In this document: positions 52,184-61,686 of the stretch, piece after piece
Numbering within the stretch: the stretch's first letter is position 1
Layout: each line of letters begins with the position of its first letter
Origin: Allobosea sp.
GTDB taxonomy: Bacteria; Pseudomonadota; Alphaproteobacteria; Rhizobiales; Beijerinckiaceae
Length of the DNA: 64,000 bases
Assembly (NCBI RefSeq): GCF_017308075.1
Contig: NZ_JAFKFX010000023.1
Location: 1 to 64,000 of the forward strand
Direction of reading: 5' to 3'
The notes under the pieces: generated by a model
What the model was told of the DNA's origin: nothing
What the model saw: the letters and a program-made list of their open reading frames with translations, nothing else
The model's database searches: none
Position numbers and translations under genes: made by a program

Positions 52184-53338
52184 CTAGTTCCCCTTGGCCC
52201 GTCCGACCAGCGAACGCGCCACGATCATCCGCATCACCTCGTTGGTACCTTCGAGGATCTGGTGGACCCTGAGGTCGCGCACGATCTTCTCGATCCCGTA
52301 ATCGGCGAGATAGCCGTAGCCGCCATGAATCTGCAGCGCCTGGTTGGCGACCTCGAAGCCGGTATCGGTCGCGACGCGCTTGGCCATGGCGCAGAGCCTG
52401 GTCGCATCCGGCGCCTTATCGTCGAGCGCCGCGGCGGCCCGCCAGAGGAAGGTCCGGGCGGCCTCGAGCTCGGTCGCCATGTCGGCGAGCTTGAACTGCA
52501 GCGCCTGGAAGTCGGCGATGCGGGTGCCGAAGGCCTTGCGCTCCTGGGCATAGGCGAGCGCCCTGTCGAGCGCGCCCTGCGCCCCGCCGATCGAGCAGGC
52601 GCCAATATTGAGTCGCCCGCCATCGAGCCCGGCCATGGCGATCTTGAAGCCGATGCCTTCCGGACCGATCCGATTCGCCACCGGTACGCGGCAGTTCTCG
52701 AAGATCACGGCGCGCGTCGGCTGGGCGTTCCAGCCCATCTTCTTCTCATTGGCGCCGAAGGAGAGGCCGGCCGTGTCCTTCTCGACGACGATCGTCGAGA
52801 TGCCGGAGGCGCCGGCCTCGCCGGTGCGCACCATCACGACATAGATGTCGGAGACGCCGGCGCCGGAGATGAACTGTTTCTGGCCGTCGAGCACGTAATG
52901 ATCGCCGTCGCGCACCGCCTTGGTCTTCAGCGCCGCGGCGTCCGAGCCGGCGCCGGGCTCGGTCAGGCAATAGCTCGCCAGATGCTCCATGCTGCAAAGC
53001 TTCGGCAGGTACTTCTGCCGCTGCTCGTCCGAGCCATAGCGGTCGATCATCCAGGCGCACATGTTGTGGATCGAGATATAGGCCGCGACCGTCGGGCAGC
53101 CCGTCGAGAGCGCCTCGAAGATCAGCGCCGCGTCGAGACGCGACAGGCCGGAGCCGCCGACATCGTCGCGGATATAGATGCCGCCCATGCCGAGCGCCGC
53201 GGCGGCACGCATCTCCTCGATCGGAAAATGCTTTTCCTCGTCCCAGCGCACGGCATGGGGGGCGAGCGTCTCGGCGGCGAAGGAGGCCGCCATGTCGCGG
53301 ATGGCGATCTGGTCTTCGGTGAGGGAGAAGGCGGTCAT
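52184..53338 (-). CDS. Acyl-CoA dehydrogenase, probably isobutyryl-CoA dehydrogenase
   Basis: The product has 384 residues. FAD-binding [19 protein letters not shown] and the C-terminal [22 protein letters not shown] are family blocks, and the catalytic Glu is expected in the latter half near [11 protein letters not shown]. Being in operon with mmsA and mmsB points to isobutyryl-CoA oxidation in valine catabolism. Its ATG overlaps the stop of the RHH gene (ATGA). A GTG or other start further upstream is not needed. Confidence 0.92.
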   Translation of the reverse strand: MTAFSLTEDQIAIRDMAASFAAETLAPHAVRWDEEKHFPIEEMRAAAALGMGGIYIRDDVGGSGLSRLDAALIFEALSTGCPTVAAYISIHNMCAWMIDRYGSDEQRQKYLPKLCSMEHLASYCLTEPGAGSDAAALKTKAVRDGDHYVLDGQKQFISGAGVSDIYVVMVRTGEAGASGISTIVVEKDTAGLSFGANEKKMGWNAQPTRAVIFENCRVPVANRIGPEGIGFKIAMAGLDGGRLNIGACSIGGAQGALDRALAYAQERKAFGTRIADFQALQFKLADMATELEAARTFLWRAAAALDDKAPDATRLCAMAKRVATDTGFEVANQALQIHGGYGYLADYGIEKIVRDLRVHQILEGTNEVMRMIVARSLVGRAKGN

Positions 53339-53544
53339 GGCTCGTCATCCAAAACGATGACATAAGCGCCGGCGAAGTCCTCACGAGGGAGAGCTGCGCC
53401 GCGCGCGATTATGTCGAGGATGTAGTCGCTCACGCCTCTGCCCATGAGCTCGGCGCGCCGGCGGAAATCCGCGATCAGCGCATCGTCGATATCCGGGATA
53501 AGGATATCGTTCGGGCCGAGCTCGATTTCGCTGAGTTTCGGCAT
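53335..53544 (-). CDS. Ribbon-helix-helix antitoxin-like protein (FitA type), no toxin
   Basis: The product has 69 residues. [20 protein letters not shown] and [16 protein letters not shown] have the FitA/VapB ribbon-helix-helix layout, with the helix pair near residues 20-50. The C-terminal tail [14 protein letters not shown] would be the toxin-binding part, but no PIN-domain toxin is encoded nearby. It is coupled by overlapping ATGA to the acyl-CoA dehydrogenase and lies 31 bases after mmsA. It may act as a DNA-binding regulator of the operon. Confidence 0.7.
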   Translation of the reverse strand: MPKLSEIELGPNDILIPDIDDALIADFRRRAELMGRGVSDYILDIIARGAALPREDFAGAYVIVLDDEP

Positions 53545-53575
53545 GGCGACATCCCCTCCCTTTTGGGCGACCGTA

Positions 53576-55072
53576 CTACCCCATCGTCGGGATGACGAAG
53601 CTGGCGCCGTCCTTGATGCCGGAAGGCCAGCGCGCCGTCACCGTCTTGGTCTTGGTGTAGAAGCGGATCGAATCCGGGCCATGCTGGTTGAGGTCGCCGA
53701 AGGCGGAGCGCTTCCAGCCGCCGAAGGTGTAGTAGGCGAGCGGAACCGGGATCGGCACGTTGATGCCGACCATGCCGACCTGGACCTTCGAGGCGAAGTC
53801 GCGGGCGGCGTCGCCATCGCGGGTGTAGATCGCGGTGCCGTTGCCGTATTCGTGATCGTTGGTGAGCTTCAGCGCTTCGTCATAGCTCTCGGCGCGCAGC
53901 ACGGAGAGGACGGGGCCGAAGATCTCCTCCTTGTAGATCCGCATGTCCTTGGTGACGCCATCGAACAGGCAGCCGCCGACATAGAAGCCGTTCTCGTAGC
54001 CCTGCATCTTGAAGTTGCGCCCGTCGACGAGGAGCTTGGCGCCTTCCTTCACGCCGATGTCGACATAGGACTTGATCTTCTCCATCGCAGCCTTGGTGAC
54101 GACCGGGCCGTAATCGGCCGAGGTGTCGGTCGAGGGGCCGATCTTCAGGCTTTCCACGCGGGGGATCAGCCGCTTCACCAGCTCGTCGGCGGTCGCCTTG
54201 CCGACCGGGACAGCGACAGAGATCGCCATGCAGCGCTCGCCGGCCGAGCCGTAGCCGGCACCGATCAGCGCATCGACCGCCTGGTCCATGTCGGCGTCGG
54301 GCATGATGATCATGTGGTTCTTGGCGCCGCCGAAGCACTGCACGCGCTTACCATTGGCACAGCCACGCGAGTAGATGTACTCGGCGATCGGCGTCGAGCC
54401 GACGAAGCCGACGGCCTTGATGTCATGGTCGTCGAGGATGGCGTCGACCGCTTCCTTGTCGCCGTTGACGACGTTGAGGATGCCGGGCGGGCCGCCAGCC
54501 TCGATGAAGAGCTCGGCAAGGCGCATCGGCACGCCGGGATCGCGCTCGGACGGCTTCAGGATGAAGGCGTTGCCGCAGGCGATGGCGGGGCCGAGCTTCC
54601 AGAGCGGGATCATCGCCGGGAAGTTGAACGGGGTGATGCCGGCGACGACGCCTAGCGGCTGGCGCAGCGAATAGATGTCGATACCGGGGCCGGCGCCGTC
54701 GGTGAACTCGCCCTTCATCAGACCGGGAACGCCGAGGGAATATTCGACGACCTCGACGCCGCGCTGGATGTCGCCCTTGGCGTCGGGGATCGTCTTGCCG
54801 TGCTCGCGGGCGAGCAGCTCGGCGAGCTCGTCATTGTTCTGCGCGATCAGGTCGATGAACTTCATCAGCACGCGGGCGCGGCGCTGCGGATTGACCGCCG
54901 CCCATTTCGGCTGCGCCTCCAGCGCGTTCTCGACCGCGGCGCGCAGCTCCTTCTGCGAGGCGAGGGCGACCTGGCCGATCACCGAGCCATCCATCGGCTG
55001 ATAGATGTCGGCCGTGCGGCCAGAAGTTCCCGCGACATGCTTGCCGCCGATGAAGTGCCCGACCTGACGCAT
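53576..55072 (-). CDS. mmsA: Methylmalonate-semialdehyde dehydrogenase (CoA-acylating)
   Basis: The product has 498 residues, the family's usual length. It converts methylmalonate semialdehyde to propionyl-CoA in valine breakdown. GVVAGITPFNFPAMIPLW and KPSERDPGVPMRLAELF belong to the aldehyde dehydrogenase fold, and the catalytic Cys281 is in GSAGERCMAIS. The family-typical VGQVALASQKELRAAVENA is near the start. It is the first gene of the minus-strand operon, with the LysR gene divergent 123 bases away. Confidence 0.95.
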   Translation of the reverse strand: MRQVGHFIGGKHVAGTSGRTADIYQPMDGSVIGQVALASQKELRAAVENALEAQPKWAAVNPQRRARVLMKFIDLIAQNNDELAELLAREHGKTIPDAKGDIQRGVEVVEYSLGVPGLMKGEFTDGAGPGIDIYSLRQPLGVVAGITPFNFPAMIPLWKLGPAIACGNAFILKPSERDPGVPMRLAELFIEAGGPPGILNVVNGDKEAVDAILDDHDIKAVGFVGSTPIAEYIYSRGCANGKRVQCFGGAKNHMIIMPDADMDQAVDALIGAGYGSAGERCMAISVAVPVGKATADELVKRLIPRVESLKIGPSTDTSADYGPVVTKAAMEKIKSYVDIGVKEGAKLLVDGRNFKMQGYENGFYVGGCLFDGVTKDMRIYKEEIFGPVLSVLRAESYDEALKLTNDHEYGNGTAIYTRDGDAARDFASKVQVGMVGINVPIPVPLAYYTFGGWKRSAFGDLNQHGPDSIRFYTKTKTVTARWPSGIKDGASFVIPTMG

Positions 55073-55195
55073 GGCGTCCTCCCGATTGTGCTGCGAAAAT
55101 TCTGCTTGCGCTTACCCCTACCATTATCGTTTGCGCACGACTATAGGGAGATTAAGCCGCCTGCCGTGCACAAAAGCAGATATGGAGGGAGCGTC

Positions 55196-56122
55196 ATGGA
55201 ACGGTTCGACTGGGATGATCTGCGCTTCTTCCTCGCCGTCGCCCGCTCCGGCCGCCTGACGGCCGCCGCCCGACGGCTCGGTGCCGATCACGCCACCGTC
55301 TCGCGCCGCATCACCTCGCTGGAGGAATCGCTCAAGGCCAAGCTGTTCGAGCGCCGGCCTCAGGGCTACGCGCTGACCGGCCATGGCGAGCAGTTGCTGG
55401 CCAAGGCGGAGAGCATGGAGACCGAGGCGCTCGCCATCCAGAGCGAGATCGGTGGTGCCGACATGGCGCTGTCCGGCACGGTCAGGATCGGCGCGCCCGA
55501 CGGCTTCGGCGCCTCCTTCCTGGCGCCGCGCCTGTCGTCACTGGCCAAGGCCTATCCGGGACTGGAACTCCAGCTGATCGCCATGCCGCGGCTGCTCTCG
55601 CTGTCGAAGCGCGAAGCCGATGTCGCGATCACGCTGGCGCCGCCCAAGGAGGGCAAGGTCGTGGCGCGCAAGCTCTGCGACTACCGGCTCGGCCTCTACG
55701 CCTCCCGCGACTATCTCGACTCAATGCCGCCGATCACGACGCCCGAGGATCTCTTCGCCCATCGCATCATCGGCTATATAGACGATCTGATCTTCACGCC
55801 CGAGCTCGACTATCTCGACGAGGTCGCCAAAGGCCTGCGGGCTCAGATCCAGAGCTCGAGCGTGCTCGCCCAGATGAACGCTGTCGCAGCGGGGGCGGGC
55901 ATAGGCGTCATCCACCATTTCATGGTGCCGTCCGAGCCGGGCCTCGTGCCGGTTCTTCCCGAAACCGTCTCGATCACGCGCTCCTTCTGGCTGCTCGTCC
56001 ATGCCGATCTGAAGGAGGTCGCCCGCGTCAGGGCGATCGTCGACTTCATCGTGCGGGAGGCGAAGGCCTCGCGCAGCCTGCTGATGGGGGAGGCGAAGCC
56101 GGAGCAGCAGCCGGCGGCGTAG
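55196..56122 (+). CDS. LysR-family regulator of the valine-catabolism operon
   Basis: The product has 308 residues. The winged helix-turn-helix is residues 3-62 with DDLRFFLAVARSGRLTAAARRLG and ATVSRRITSLEESL. The effector domain follows from about residue 90 with MALSGTVRIGAPDGFGASF. ATG 55196 has GGAGGGA six bases upstream. The divergent position opposite mmsA suggests it controls that operon. The intergenic 123 bases contain CCCTA and TAGGG in inverted order, which could be part of its operator, but this is weak. Confidence 0.88.
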   Translation: MERFDWDDLRFFLAVARSGRLTAAARRLGADHATVSRRITSLEESLKAKLFERRPQGYALTGHGEQLLAKAESMETEALAIQSEIGGADMALSGTVRIGAPDGFGASFLAPRLSSLAKAYPGLELQLIAMPRLLSLSKREADVAITLAPPKEGKVVARKLCDYRLGLYASRDYLDSMPPITTPEDLFAHRIIGYIDDLIFTPELDYLDEVAKGLRAQIQSSSVLAQMNAVAAGAGIGVIHHFMVPSEPGLVPVLPETVSITRSFWLLVHADLKEVARVRAIVDFIVREAKASRSLLMGEAKPEQQPAA

Positions 56123-56149
56123 TCGCCGGCTCGTCGGGGTGAGCTTCCG

Positions 56150-56983
56150 TCAGAACTGCATGGAGGCGCCGAGCACCGGCCCGTGCTGCGTCACGTTCCA
56201 CAGGAAGCCGCCTTCACGATAGTCCTGATACAGCGCCCGGTAGCCGGCGCGCAGCATGGTCGGCCGGCCGAACAGGGTGGTGCGGTAGCCGAGATAAGCC
56301 TGCGCGTTGTAGGTGATCCGCGAGCCGACGCCGAAGCCGCCGATATCGGCCTCGGCGGTCAGGTTCCAGCGCTCGTCGAGGTCGAGTGTCGCGCGCGCGC
56401 CGACATAGGGATCGAGCCAGCTTTCGCTTTCCGACCGGCCGAAGCCGGCGACCCGGATGCTGCCGGTCAGACGCGTCCAGCGGACGCCGACGAGCGGATC
56501 GAGCGCGAACACCCGCGGTGCTCCGTGAAGCGTGCTGCCGCCCAGCGGGCTTTCGAGGATGCGGTAGAAGGCGCCTGCCGCCAATACGGTCATCCTCGAG
56601 CCGATGCCGATATCGAGCCGCCGAAAATTGTCCTGGCTCTCGATGTCGGCATATTGGCCGTTCACATAGAAGCCGAGCTTGCCGCGCTGGATCTCGACGG
56701 CTCCCATGAAGCCGAATTTGAGGTCCTTGACGGTGTCGCGGAAGGGTATGTCGACCGCGCGCTTGTGGCCGAGCACCGCGGCATCGCCGTCGAGACTGGT
56801 CGCCCAGAGATAAGGCGAGACCGTGATCGCCCACTCCGGCGCGGCCGCCGCCGGCGCTGTCATCGTCGGCGAGGTCATGTCCGCAGCGCCGACCGCCGAG
56901 GCGGAGGGGAGCCAGGAGACGAGGCTGAGCGAGGCTGCTCCGAAGAACCGTCCGAAGCGGCTGTGCAAGCGCGCTGATGCCAT
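56150..56983 (-). CDS. Outer-membrane beta-barrel protein of unknown function
   Basis: The product has 277 residues. A signal peptide near residues 1-34 ends at VGAADM-like Ala residues. The rest alternates short amphipathic strands (ISPYLWATSL, FGFMGAVEIQRGKLGFYVNGQY, SWLDPYVGARATLDL) and ends in Phe (LGASMQF), the usual outer-membrane insertion signal. It resembles porin-like or OmpW-style barrels, but the family is not certain. It is convergent with the LysR gene, 28 bases apart. Confidence 0.75.
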   Translation of the reverse strand: MASARLHSRFGRFFGAASLSLVSWLPSASAVGAADMTSPTMTAPAAAAPEWAITVSPYLWATSLDGDAAVLGHKRAVDIPFRDTVKDLKFGFMGAVEIQRGKLGFYVNGQYADIESQDNFRRLDIGIGSRMTVLAAGAFYRILESPLGGSTLHGAPRVFALDPLVGVRWTRLTGSIRVAGFGRSESESWLDPYVGARATLDLDERWNLTAEADIGGFGVGSRITYNAQAYLGYRTTLFGRPTMLRAGYRALYQDYREGGFLWNVTQHGPVLGASMQF

Positions 56984-57067
56984 GATGTCGAGGCCCCCGG
57001 CCGAAATAGCTTCTGGTGCGGCGGGCGGTCTGCACAGCTCCGCTGTAGGATTAAACGCCTGCCCCGT

Positions 57068-58183
57068 TCAGCGCTTCGGGAACGCCAGGGCGGGAGCGGC
57101 CATGCCCGGCTTGAGCTCGGCGCTGACGATGGCGTTGGCGTCGAGGTCGAAGCTCTTGAAGTCGATCGCGCGCAGGACAGGATCGGTGTAGGTCTTAACA
57201 TAGAAGACGCGGTTGGTCAGATCCGCCACCGTTGACCATTGCGTGTATTCCAGCGGCTCCCCGCCTGCCTTGATCCAGCCCTTGGGGATGTCGAAATTGT
57301 TGACGATATGCTCGGCGAGTCGAACGCTCTCGATGCCGCTCGGCTTGCGTTCGACGGAGAGCGTGTAGCCGAGTGCGCGCAGGAAACGGGAAGGCGGGGT
57401 GGGGTCGCCGGGGATGCCGAGCATGCCCGAGCCCTCGCCGAGCGGCGAAAAGCTCTGCGAGCCGATCTTCAGGGGCGGTGCGTTGTGGGGCGAGAGCTTC
57501 ACATAGTTGCGCAGATTGGTCAGGTGCCAGTCGAAGGGCGGCGCGTTGGTCATCACGCCCAGCGGATTGTCGTAGAGCTTGAGCTTCCCGTCGATCGGCT
57601 CGATCACCAGCGAGGCGCCCGAGGCATCGTGCAGCGTGTAGTGCACCGGTGGCACCATCTTCATCTGCTGCTGCTCGACGCCGATCACCGCCATGCCTTC
57701 CAGCGCGGCCTTGACCTCGGCGATGGTGGCGAAGTTCGTCAGCGCCCAGGTCAGCACATCCCAGGGTGCAAGCGACTTCGCCGGGTCGGACTTGCCCGCA
57801 TCGGCATAGCCGGCAAAGCCTGGAAAGTAGAGAATTCCCCCGACAAGCCCCTTCTCGTTCATGCCGTCGACCAGCGCCGTGACGCCAAGCGCGTTCAGGC
57901 CGACGGCGGCATATTTGCTGGTCCAGCTGGCGGCCGGCTTGCCGTCAGCGCCGCTGCTGGCGAGCTTGTAATTTCGCGGGATCATCATGGCACGCGATTC
58001 GAGCTCGAAGCCGAACTCCATGGTCCGGCCATAGACGGCGCCATTATCCGAGGTCGGAATCAGGAAGCTCGTGCAGGCCGATGCGGCCTGGGAGGTGAGC
58101 ATGCTGGCCGCGAGCAAGAGCGTGCCGAGAGAGCGCAGCCGCTGTGCTGGTGACCGCGCCGATCTGGCAGAGTCTTCGATCAT
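57068..58183 (-). CDS. Choloylglycine hydrolase / penicillin V acylase family (Ntn hydrolase)
   Basis: The product has 371 residues. A signal peptide ends ASA before CTSFLIPTSDNG, so maturation exposes the nucleophilic Cys. The Arg18 of the family is in GRTMEF, with Glu where many members have Asp21. GMNEKGLVGGILYFPG and VMTNAPPFDWHLTNL carry the expected Asn residues. It cleaves an amide in the periplasm; candidates are bile-type conjugates, penicillin V or acyl-homoserine lactones. ATG 58183 fits GGGGGA eight bases upstream. Divergent or convergent neighbours are not functionally linked. Confidence 0.85.
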   Translation of the reverse strand: MIEDSARSARSPAQRLRSLGTLLLAASMLTSQAASACTSFLIPTSDNGAVYGRTMEFGFELESRAMMIPRNYKLASSGADGKPAASWTSKYAAVGLNALGVTALVDGMNEKGLVGGILYFPGFAGYADAGKSDPAKSLAPWDVLTWALTNFATIAEVKAALEGMAVIGVEQQQMKMVPPVHYTLHDASGASLVIEPIDGKLKLYDNPLGVMTNAPPFDWHLTNLRNYVKLSPHNAPPLKIGSQSFSPLGEGSGMLGIPGDPTPPSRFLRALGYTLSVERKPSGIESVRLAEHIVNNFDIPKGWIKAGGEPLEYTQWSTVADLTNRVFYVKTYTDPVLRAIDFKSFDLDANAIVSAELKPGMAAPALAFPKR

Positions 58184-58397
58184 GGACGGCATCCCCCGAA
58201 TCGTAAGCTGAGCCGAAGGTGGCATGCCGCCGCTTGCCCCGGAAGCGACGGGCGACGATGTCGGCATGCCGTCAGCGCAAAGCAGGCGGCGCTGGCCCGG
58301 AGCTGTGGGATGAGCTTGCGAAGGGAAGGGCGGATGCTAGCCCCAGACCTGCCTGCTCCTGCCGCATGCCTCGATGGTGAGCCGCAGAAGCGAGGCG

Positions 58398-59705
58398 TCA
58401 GGCGGCCTGAACGCAGACTCGGTTGCGGCCTTCGCGCTTGGCGGCGTAGAGCGCGCGGTCGGCGGCGACCAGCGCCTGGTCGAAGCTGACATTCTCGTCG
58501 ATCTCGGCGACGCCGATCGAGGCGGTGAGGGCGACTTGATGCTCGCCGAGCGTCACCGTTTCATGGGAGACGTCGAGCCGGACATGGTCGGCCCGGCGCA
58601 TCGCGGCCTTGGCGTCGAGGCCGGGAAACAGGATGGCGAATTCCTCGCCGCCAATCCGGGCGAGGAGGCTGTTGCTCCCCTCGATCGACTGCGAAAGACA
58701 GCGCGCCACGCCGGCCAGGGCGCGGTCGCCGAGGTCATGGCCGTGGCTGTCGTTCAGCTGCTTGAAGTCGTCGATGTCGAGGATGGCGACCGCGCTTTTC
58801 TGCCAGCGCGCGCGCGCTTCGGCGATCAGGGCCGGCGCATGCTCGAAGAAATGGCGGCGGTTGAACAGACCGGTCAGGGCGTCGCGCGAGGCGAGATTGC
58901 GCAGTTGCTCGATCTGCTCCTGTGTCTCGGCGTTGCTTGCGATCCGGCACTGCAGCTCTTCGGGCACGAAGGGCATCGAGATGAAGTCATGGGCGCCGGC
59001 CTTCAGGAAGCCGACGGAGACCATGCGGTCATTGGACGAGGAGACGCCGATCACGCGCAGGCCGCTGGCGGAGAAGCGGCGCCGGATATGGCGGGTCAAC
59101 GCATACCCGTCCATGCCCGGCATGTTGTAGTCGGTGACGACGAGGCGGACATCGGGGTTGGCTTCCAGATACGCAAGCGCCTCGGCGCCGGAGCTGGCCT
59201 CGACGACGTCGTATTGCTGCACGGTCAGCATCCGGGCGAGCAGGCCGCGGGTCGCCTTGACGTCGTCGACGACCAGGATCCGGGTTCGCCGGTTGGCCAG
59301 TGCCCGCCTGACGGTGCGGACCACGGTCTCGAGGGCGAACTCGCTGTCCTTCGGGACATAGTCGATGACGTCGCGCTCCATGATGCGGTTGCGCGTCTCG
59401 AAATCGAAGGTGCCGGTGTGGACGATGGTCGGGATGCCGCGCTGGACCGTGAAGTCGATCGCCTCGCCCCGCGGCGCGTCCGGCAGGTTCAGGTCGACGA
59501 CCGCCAGGGTATAGGCCGCGATGTTCTCGGTGACGGCCTCATGCAGTTCGTTGAGCGAGCGGCAGGCGACCAATTCTAGGCCGATCTCTTCGGTCAGGCG
59601 GCGACAGAGGGCGATCGAGTAGGTCTTGGAATCCTCGACCACGAGGATCTTCCGGTCGTCTGCGGTGGCCTCTTGCGGGAGGCGGTCGGTGGCGCGGTAG
59701 GCCAT
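58398..59705 (-). CDS. PleD-like diguanylate cyclase with two receiver domains
   Basis: The product has 435 residues. Receiver 1 has the phosphoacceptor Asp71 in AVVDLNLP and Lys119 in YVPKD. Receiver 2 has Asp192 in VTDYNMPGMDG, but Met244 stands where the conserved Lys should be (FISMPF), so it is probably an adaptor, as in PleD. The cyclase motif GGEEF is at 352-356, and the RxxD inhibitory site is not present (EGSN). It makes c-di-GMP upon phosphorylation. A CtrA-type box lies about 105 bases upstream. Confidence 0.92.
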   Translation of the reverse strand: MAYRATDRLPQEATADDRKILVVEDSKTYSIALCRRLTEEIGLELVACRSLNELHEAVTENIAAYTLAVVDLNLPDAPRGEAIDFTVQRGIPTIVHTGTFDFETRNRIMERDVIDYVPKDSEFALETVVRTVRRALANRRTRILVVDDVKATRGLLARMLTVQQYDVVEASSGAEALAYLEANPDVRLVVTDYNMPGMDGYALTRHIRRRFSASGLRVIGVSSSNDRMVSVGFLKAGAHDFISMPFVPEELQCRIASNAETQEQIEQLRNLASRDALTGLFNRRHFFEHAPALIAEARARWQKSAVAILDIDDFKQLNDSHGHDLGDRALAGVARCLSQSIEGSNSLLARIGGEEFAILFPGLDAKAAMRRADHVRLDVSHETVTLGEHQVALTASIGVAEIDENVSFDQALVAADRALYAAKREGRNRVCVQAA

Positions 59706-59809
59706 TGGGCTCGGGCGTCCTTGATCGAAGCCGTCTGCTGGTAACGGCGTCGACCCTAATCCAGGCGGCGGAAGGCGAATGCCATCGCGGTAAACATCCG
59801 GCGGGCATG

Positions 59810-59825
59810 TTAATTTCCGCTTAAC
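59810..59825. promoter_or_regulatory. CtrA-type binding site upstream of the PleD-like gene
   Basis: TTAA, seven bases (TTTCCGC), TTAAC is an exact match to the CtrA box TTAA-N7-TTAAC. It lies in the 183-base gap before the diguanylate cyclase start, in GC-rich sequence where such a match is rare by chance. Confidence 0.65.
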
Positions 59826-59888
59826 TAACGCGGTCCGCGCGCAGAAATCCAGCGCTGAGCCTCCCGCCTCTCGGTTTCGGTGCCGGGC

Positions 59889-61652
59889 TCAGATCCGCCA
59901 GGGCAGGATCTGAGCCGGCAGGCGCCGTCCGGCGAGATCGAGCCCGAGCATCGCCAGGAGGATCACGGCCGAGGCGCTGATCGCAATGGCGGCGGCCTCG
60001 CCGGCGAGACCCGCCTCCTTCAGGCTGAACAGCACGACGCCAAGCGTCTCCGTGCCGGACGACCAGAGCAGCGCCGAGACGGTGAGCTCGTTGAAGGCGA
60101 CGAGGAAGACCATCAGCGCGCTCACCGTCGCGGCCGGCGCCAGGATCGGCGCGACGATGAAGCGCAGCATCTGCCAGGCGCTCACGCCGTCGAGTTTGGC
60201 CGCTTCCTCGTGATGGGCCTCGATCTGGGCCATCGCCGCGACCGGCGCCTTCAGCGCCAGCGGCAGGAAGCGGGCGAGATAGGCGAACAGGATGATGAAG
60301 GGCGTGGCGTAGAGGCTGAAGCCGACCAGGGGCAAAGGTCTCAGGAACAGCAGGATGCAGGCGATGGCGAGCACCACGCCGGGCAGCGCATAGGGCAGCT
60401 CGATCACCAGCTCGACGGCTCGCCTGAACCGACCGAGCCGCCGCTCGAGCGTATAGGCGAAGGCGATCGAAAGCAGCGCCAGCAGAAGCGCGGCCGTCCC
60501 GGCGAACAGGAAGGAGTTGCGGAAGGCGCGCACCGTCACATCCTGCCGCAGCAGCACCTCGGCGAATTTGTCGAAGGTCAGGCTCTGCCAGGAGAGAGCC
60601 ACGCCCAGCGCCGGCGTCAGCGCCTCGCCGAGCAGGGCGAGCAGCGGCAGGCCGAGCTTGAGTGCGAGCAGCAGCCAGAGGCCGCCTGCGACGAAGGGGC
60701 GGGCACGGCCGAGCTGCCAGAAGGGCTGCAGCGGCCGCTCGATCTCGACCTTCCCGCCGCCCTGACGCATCGCCAGCATGCCGGCGAGGATGCCGAGCCC
60801 GGCGAGCAGCGCGACCAGGAGCGAGAGCGCTGCCGCATCCGGCAGGCCCTCCGGCCCGAAGCTCGAGAGCCGGCGATAGATCAGCGTCGGCAGGGTGAGA
60901 TAGTTGACCGGCAGGCCGAGCAGGGCCGGAATTCCGAAGTTCCCGATGCCGGCGACGAAGGCGAGCAGGGCGGCGGCGACGATCTGTGGCCGCAGGACCG
61001 GGATGAGGATCCGCGTCGCGATCACCCGCGAGGAAGCGCCTTCCATCTGGGCGGCCTCGACCAGCGAATGCGGCACGCTGCGCAGCCCGGTCCAGAGCGT
61101 GATCGCAACCAGCGGCGCATGGTGGAGCGCCATGACCAGGATGATGCCGCCGCGGCCGAGCAGCGGGTTCGGCGTGCCGGGCGAAGGCGACAGGCCGATG
61201 AGGGCCAGGAGCGGCGAATGCGGAGCGAGCAGGCTCAGGAAGGCGAGAGCCGCCACCTGCGGCGCGATCATCATCGAGAAGACCAGCCCGAAGGCGAGCG
61301 GGCGCTTGCCGCGCAGATCGGTGACGGCGAGCAGCAGGGCGAAGCAGCCGCCGACCAGCAGCGCGCCGAACGCCGAGAAGGCCGCCGTCTCGAGGCTGTG
61401 CAGGGTCGCATTGACCGCGGCGCGGCCGCCGATCGCCTCCAGCACGGCGCCCGGCGCGAACTGGCCGCCGGGGGCGAAGGCCGCGAAGGCGAGGCGCAGG
61501 AAGGGCAGGGCGCCGAGCAGCACGGCGACCAGCGTGATCGCGGCGGGCAGGCCAAGCCCGGCCGGGAGGCGCAGCCTCGGCCGGGCGAGACGCAAACGGC
61601 TCTGCCGCAGCCGGGGCCGCGGCAGAGCGGATGAAGGGGCGGCGAGCGTCAT
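59889..61652 (-). CDS. Two-domain ABC transporter permease (FbpB/phosphonate type)
   Basis: The product has 587 residues, made of two fused MetI-type halves with about twelve helices. The EAA loops are VEAAQMEGASSRVIATRILIP in the first half and HHEEAAKLDGVSAWQMLRFIV in the second, both with the G seen in binding-protein-dependent importers. It resembles permeases for ferric iron or 2-aminoethylphosphonate. The start is ATG 61652, 34 bases after the SBP stop. No ATPase gene follows; a diguanylate cyclase gene is next. Confidence 0.88.
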   Translation of the reverse strand: MTLAAPSSALPRPRLRQSRLRLARPRLRLPAGLGLPAAITLVAVLLGALPFLRLAFAAFAPGGQFAPGAVLEAIGGRAAVNATLHSLETAAFSAFGALLVGGCFALLLAVTDLRGKRPLAFGLVFSMMIAPQVAALAFLSLLAPHSPLLALIGLSPSPGTPNPLLGRGGIILVMALHHAPLVAITLWTGLRSVPHSLVEAAQMEGASSRVIATRILIPVLRPQIVAAALLAFVAGIGNFGIPALLGLPVNYLTLPTLIYRRLSSFGPEGLPDAAALSLLVALLAGLGILAGMLAMRQGGGKVEIERPLQPFWQLGRARPFVAGGLWLLLALKLGLPLLALLGEALTPALGVALSWQSLTFDKFAEVLLRQDVTVRAFRNSFLFAGTAALLLALLSIAFAYTLERRLGRFRRAVELVIELPYALPGVVLAIACILLFLRPLPLVGFSLYATPFIILFAYLARFLPLALKAPVAAMAQIEAHHEEAAKLDGVSAWQMLRFIVAPILAPAATVSALMVFLVAFNELTVSALLWSSGTETLGVVLFSLKEAGLAGEAAAIAISASAVILLAMLGLDLAGRRLPAQILPWRI

Positions 61653-61686
61653 GCGCGCGCGCCCCGGTCCGTTACGCGGCAGGGCT

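Noticed and set aside
53335-53544. The RHH protein as part of a complete VapBC/FitAB pair
   Set aside because: No PIN-domain gene lies on either side; both neighbours are clear metabolic enzymes.
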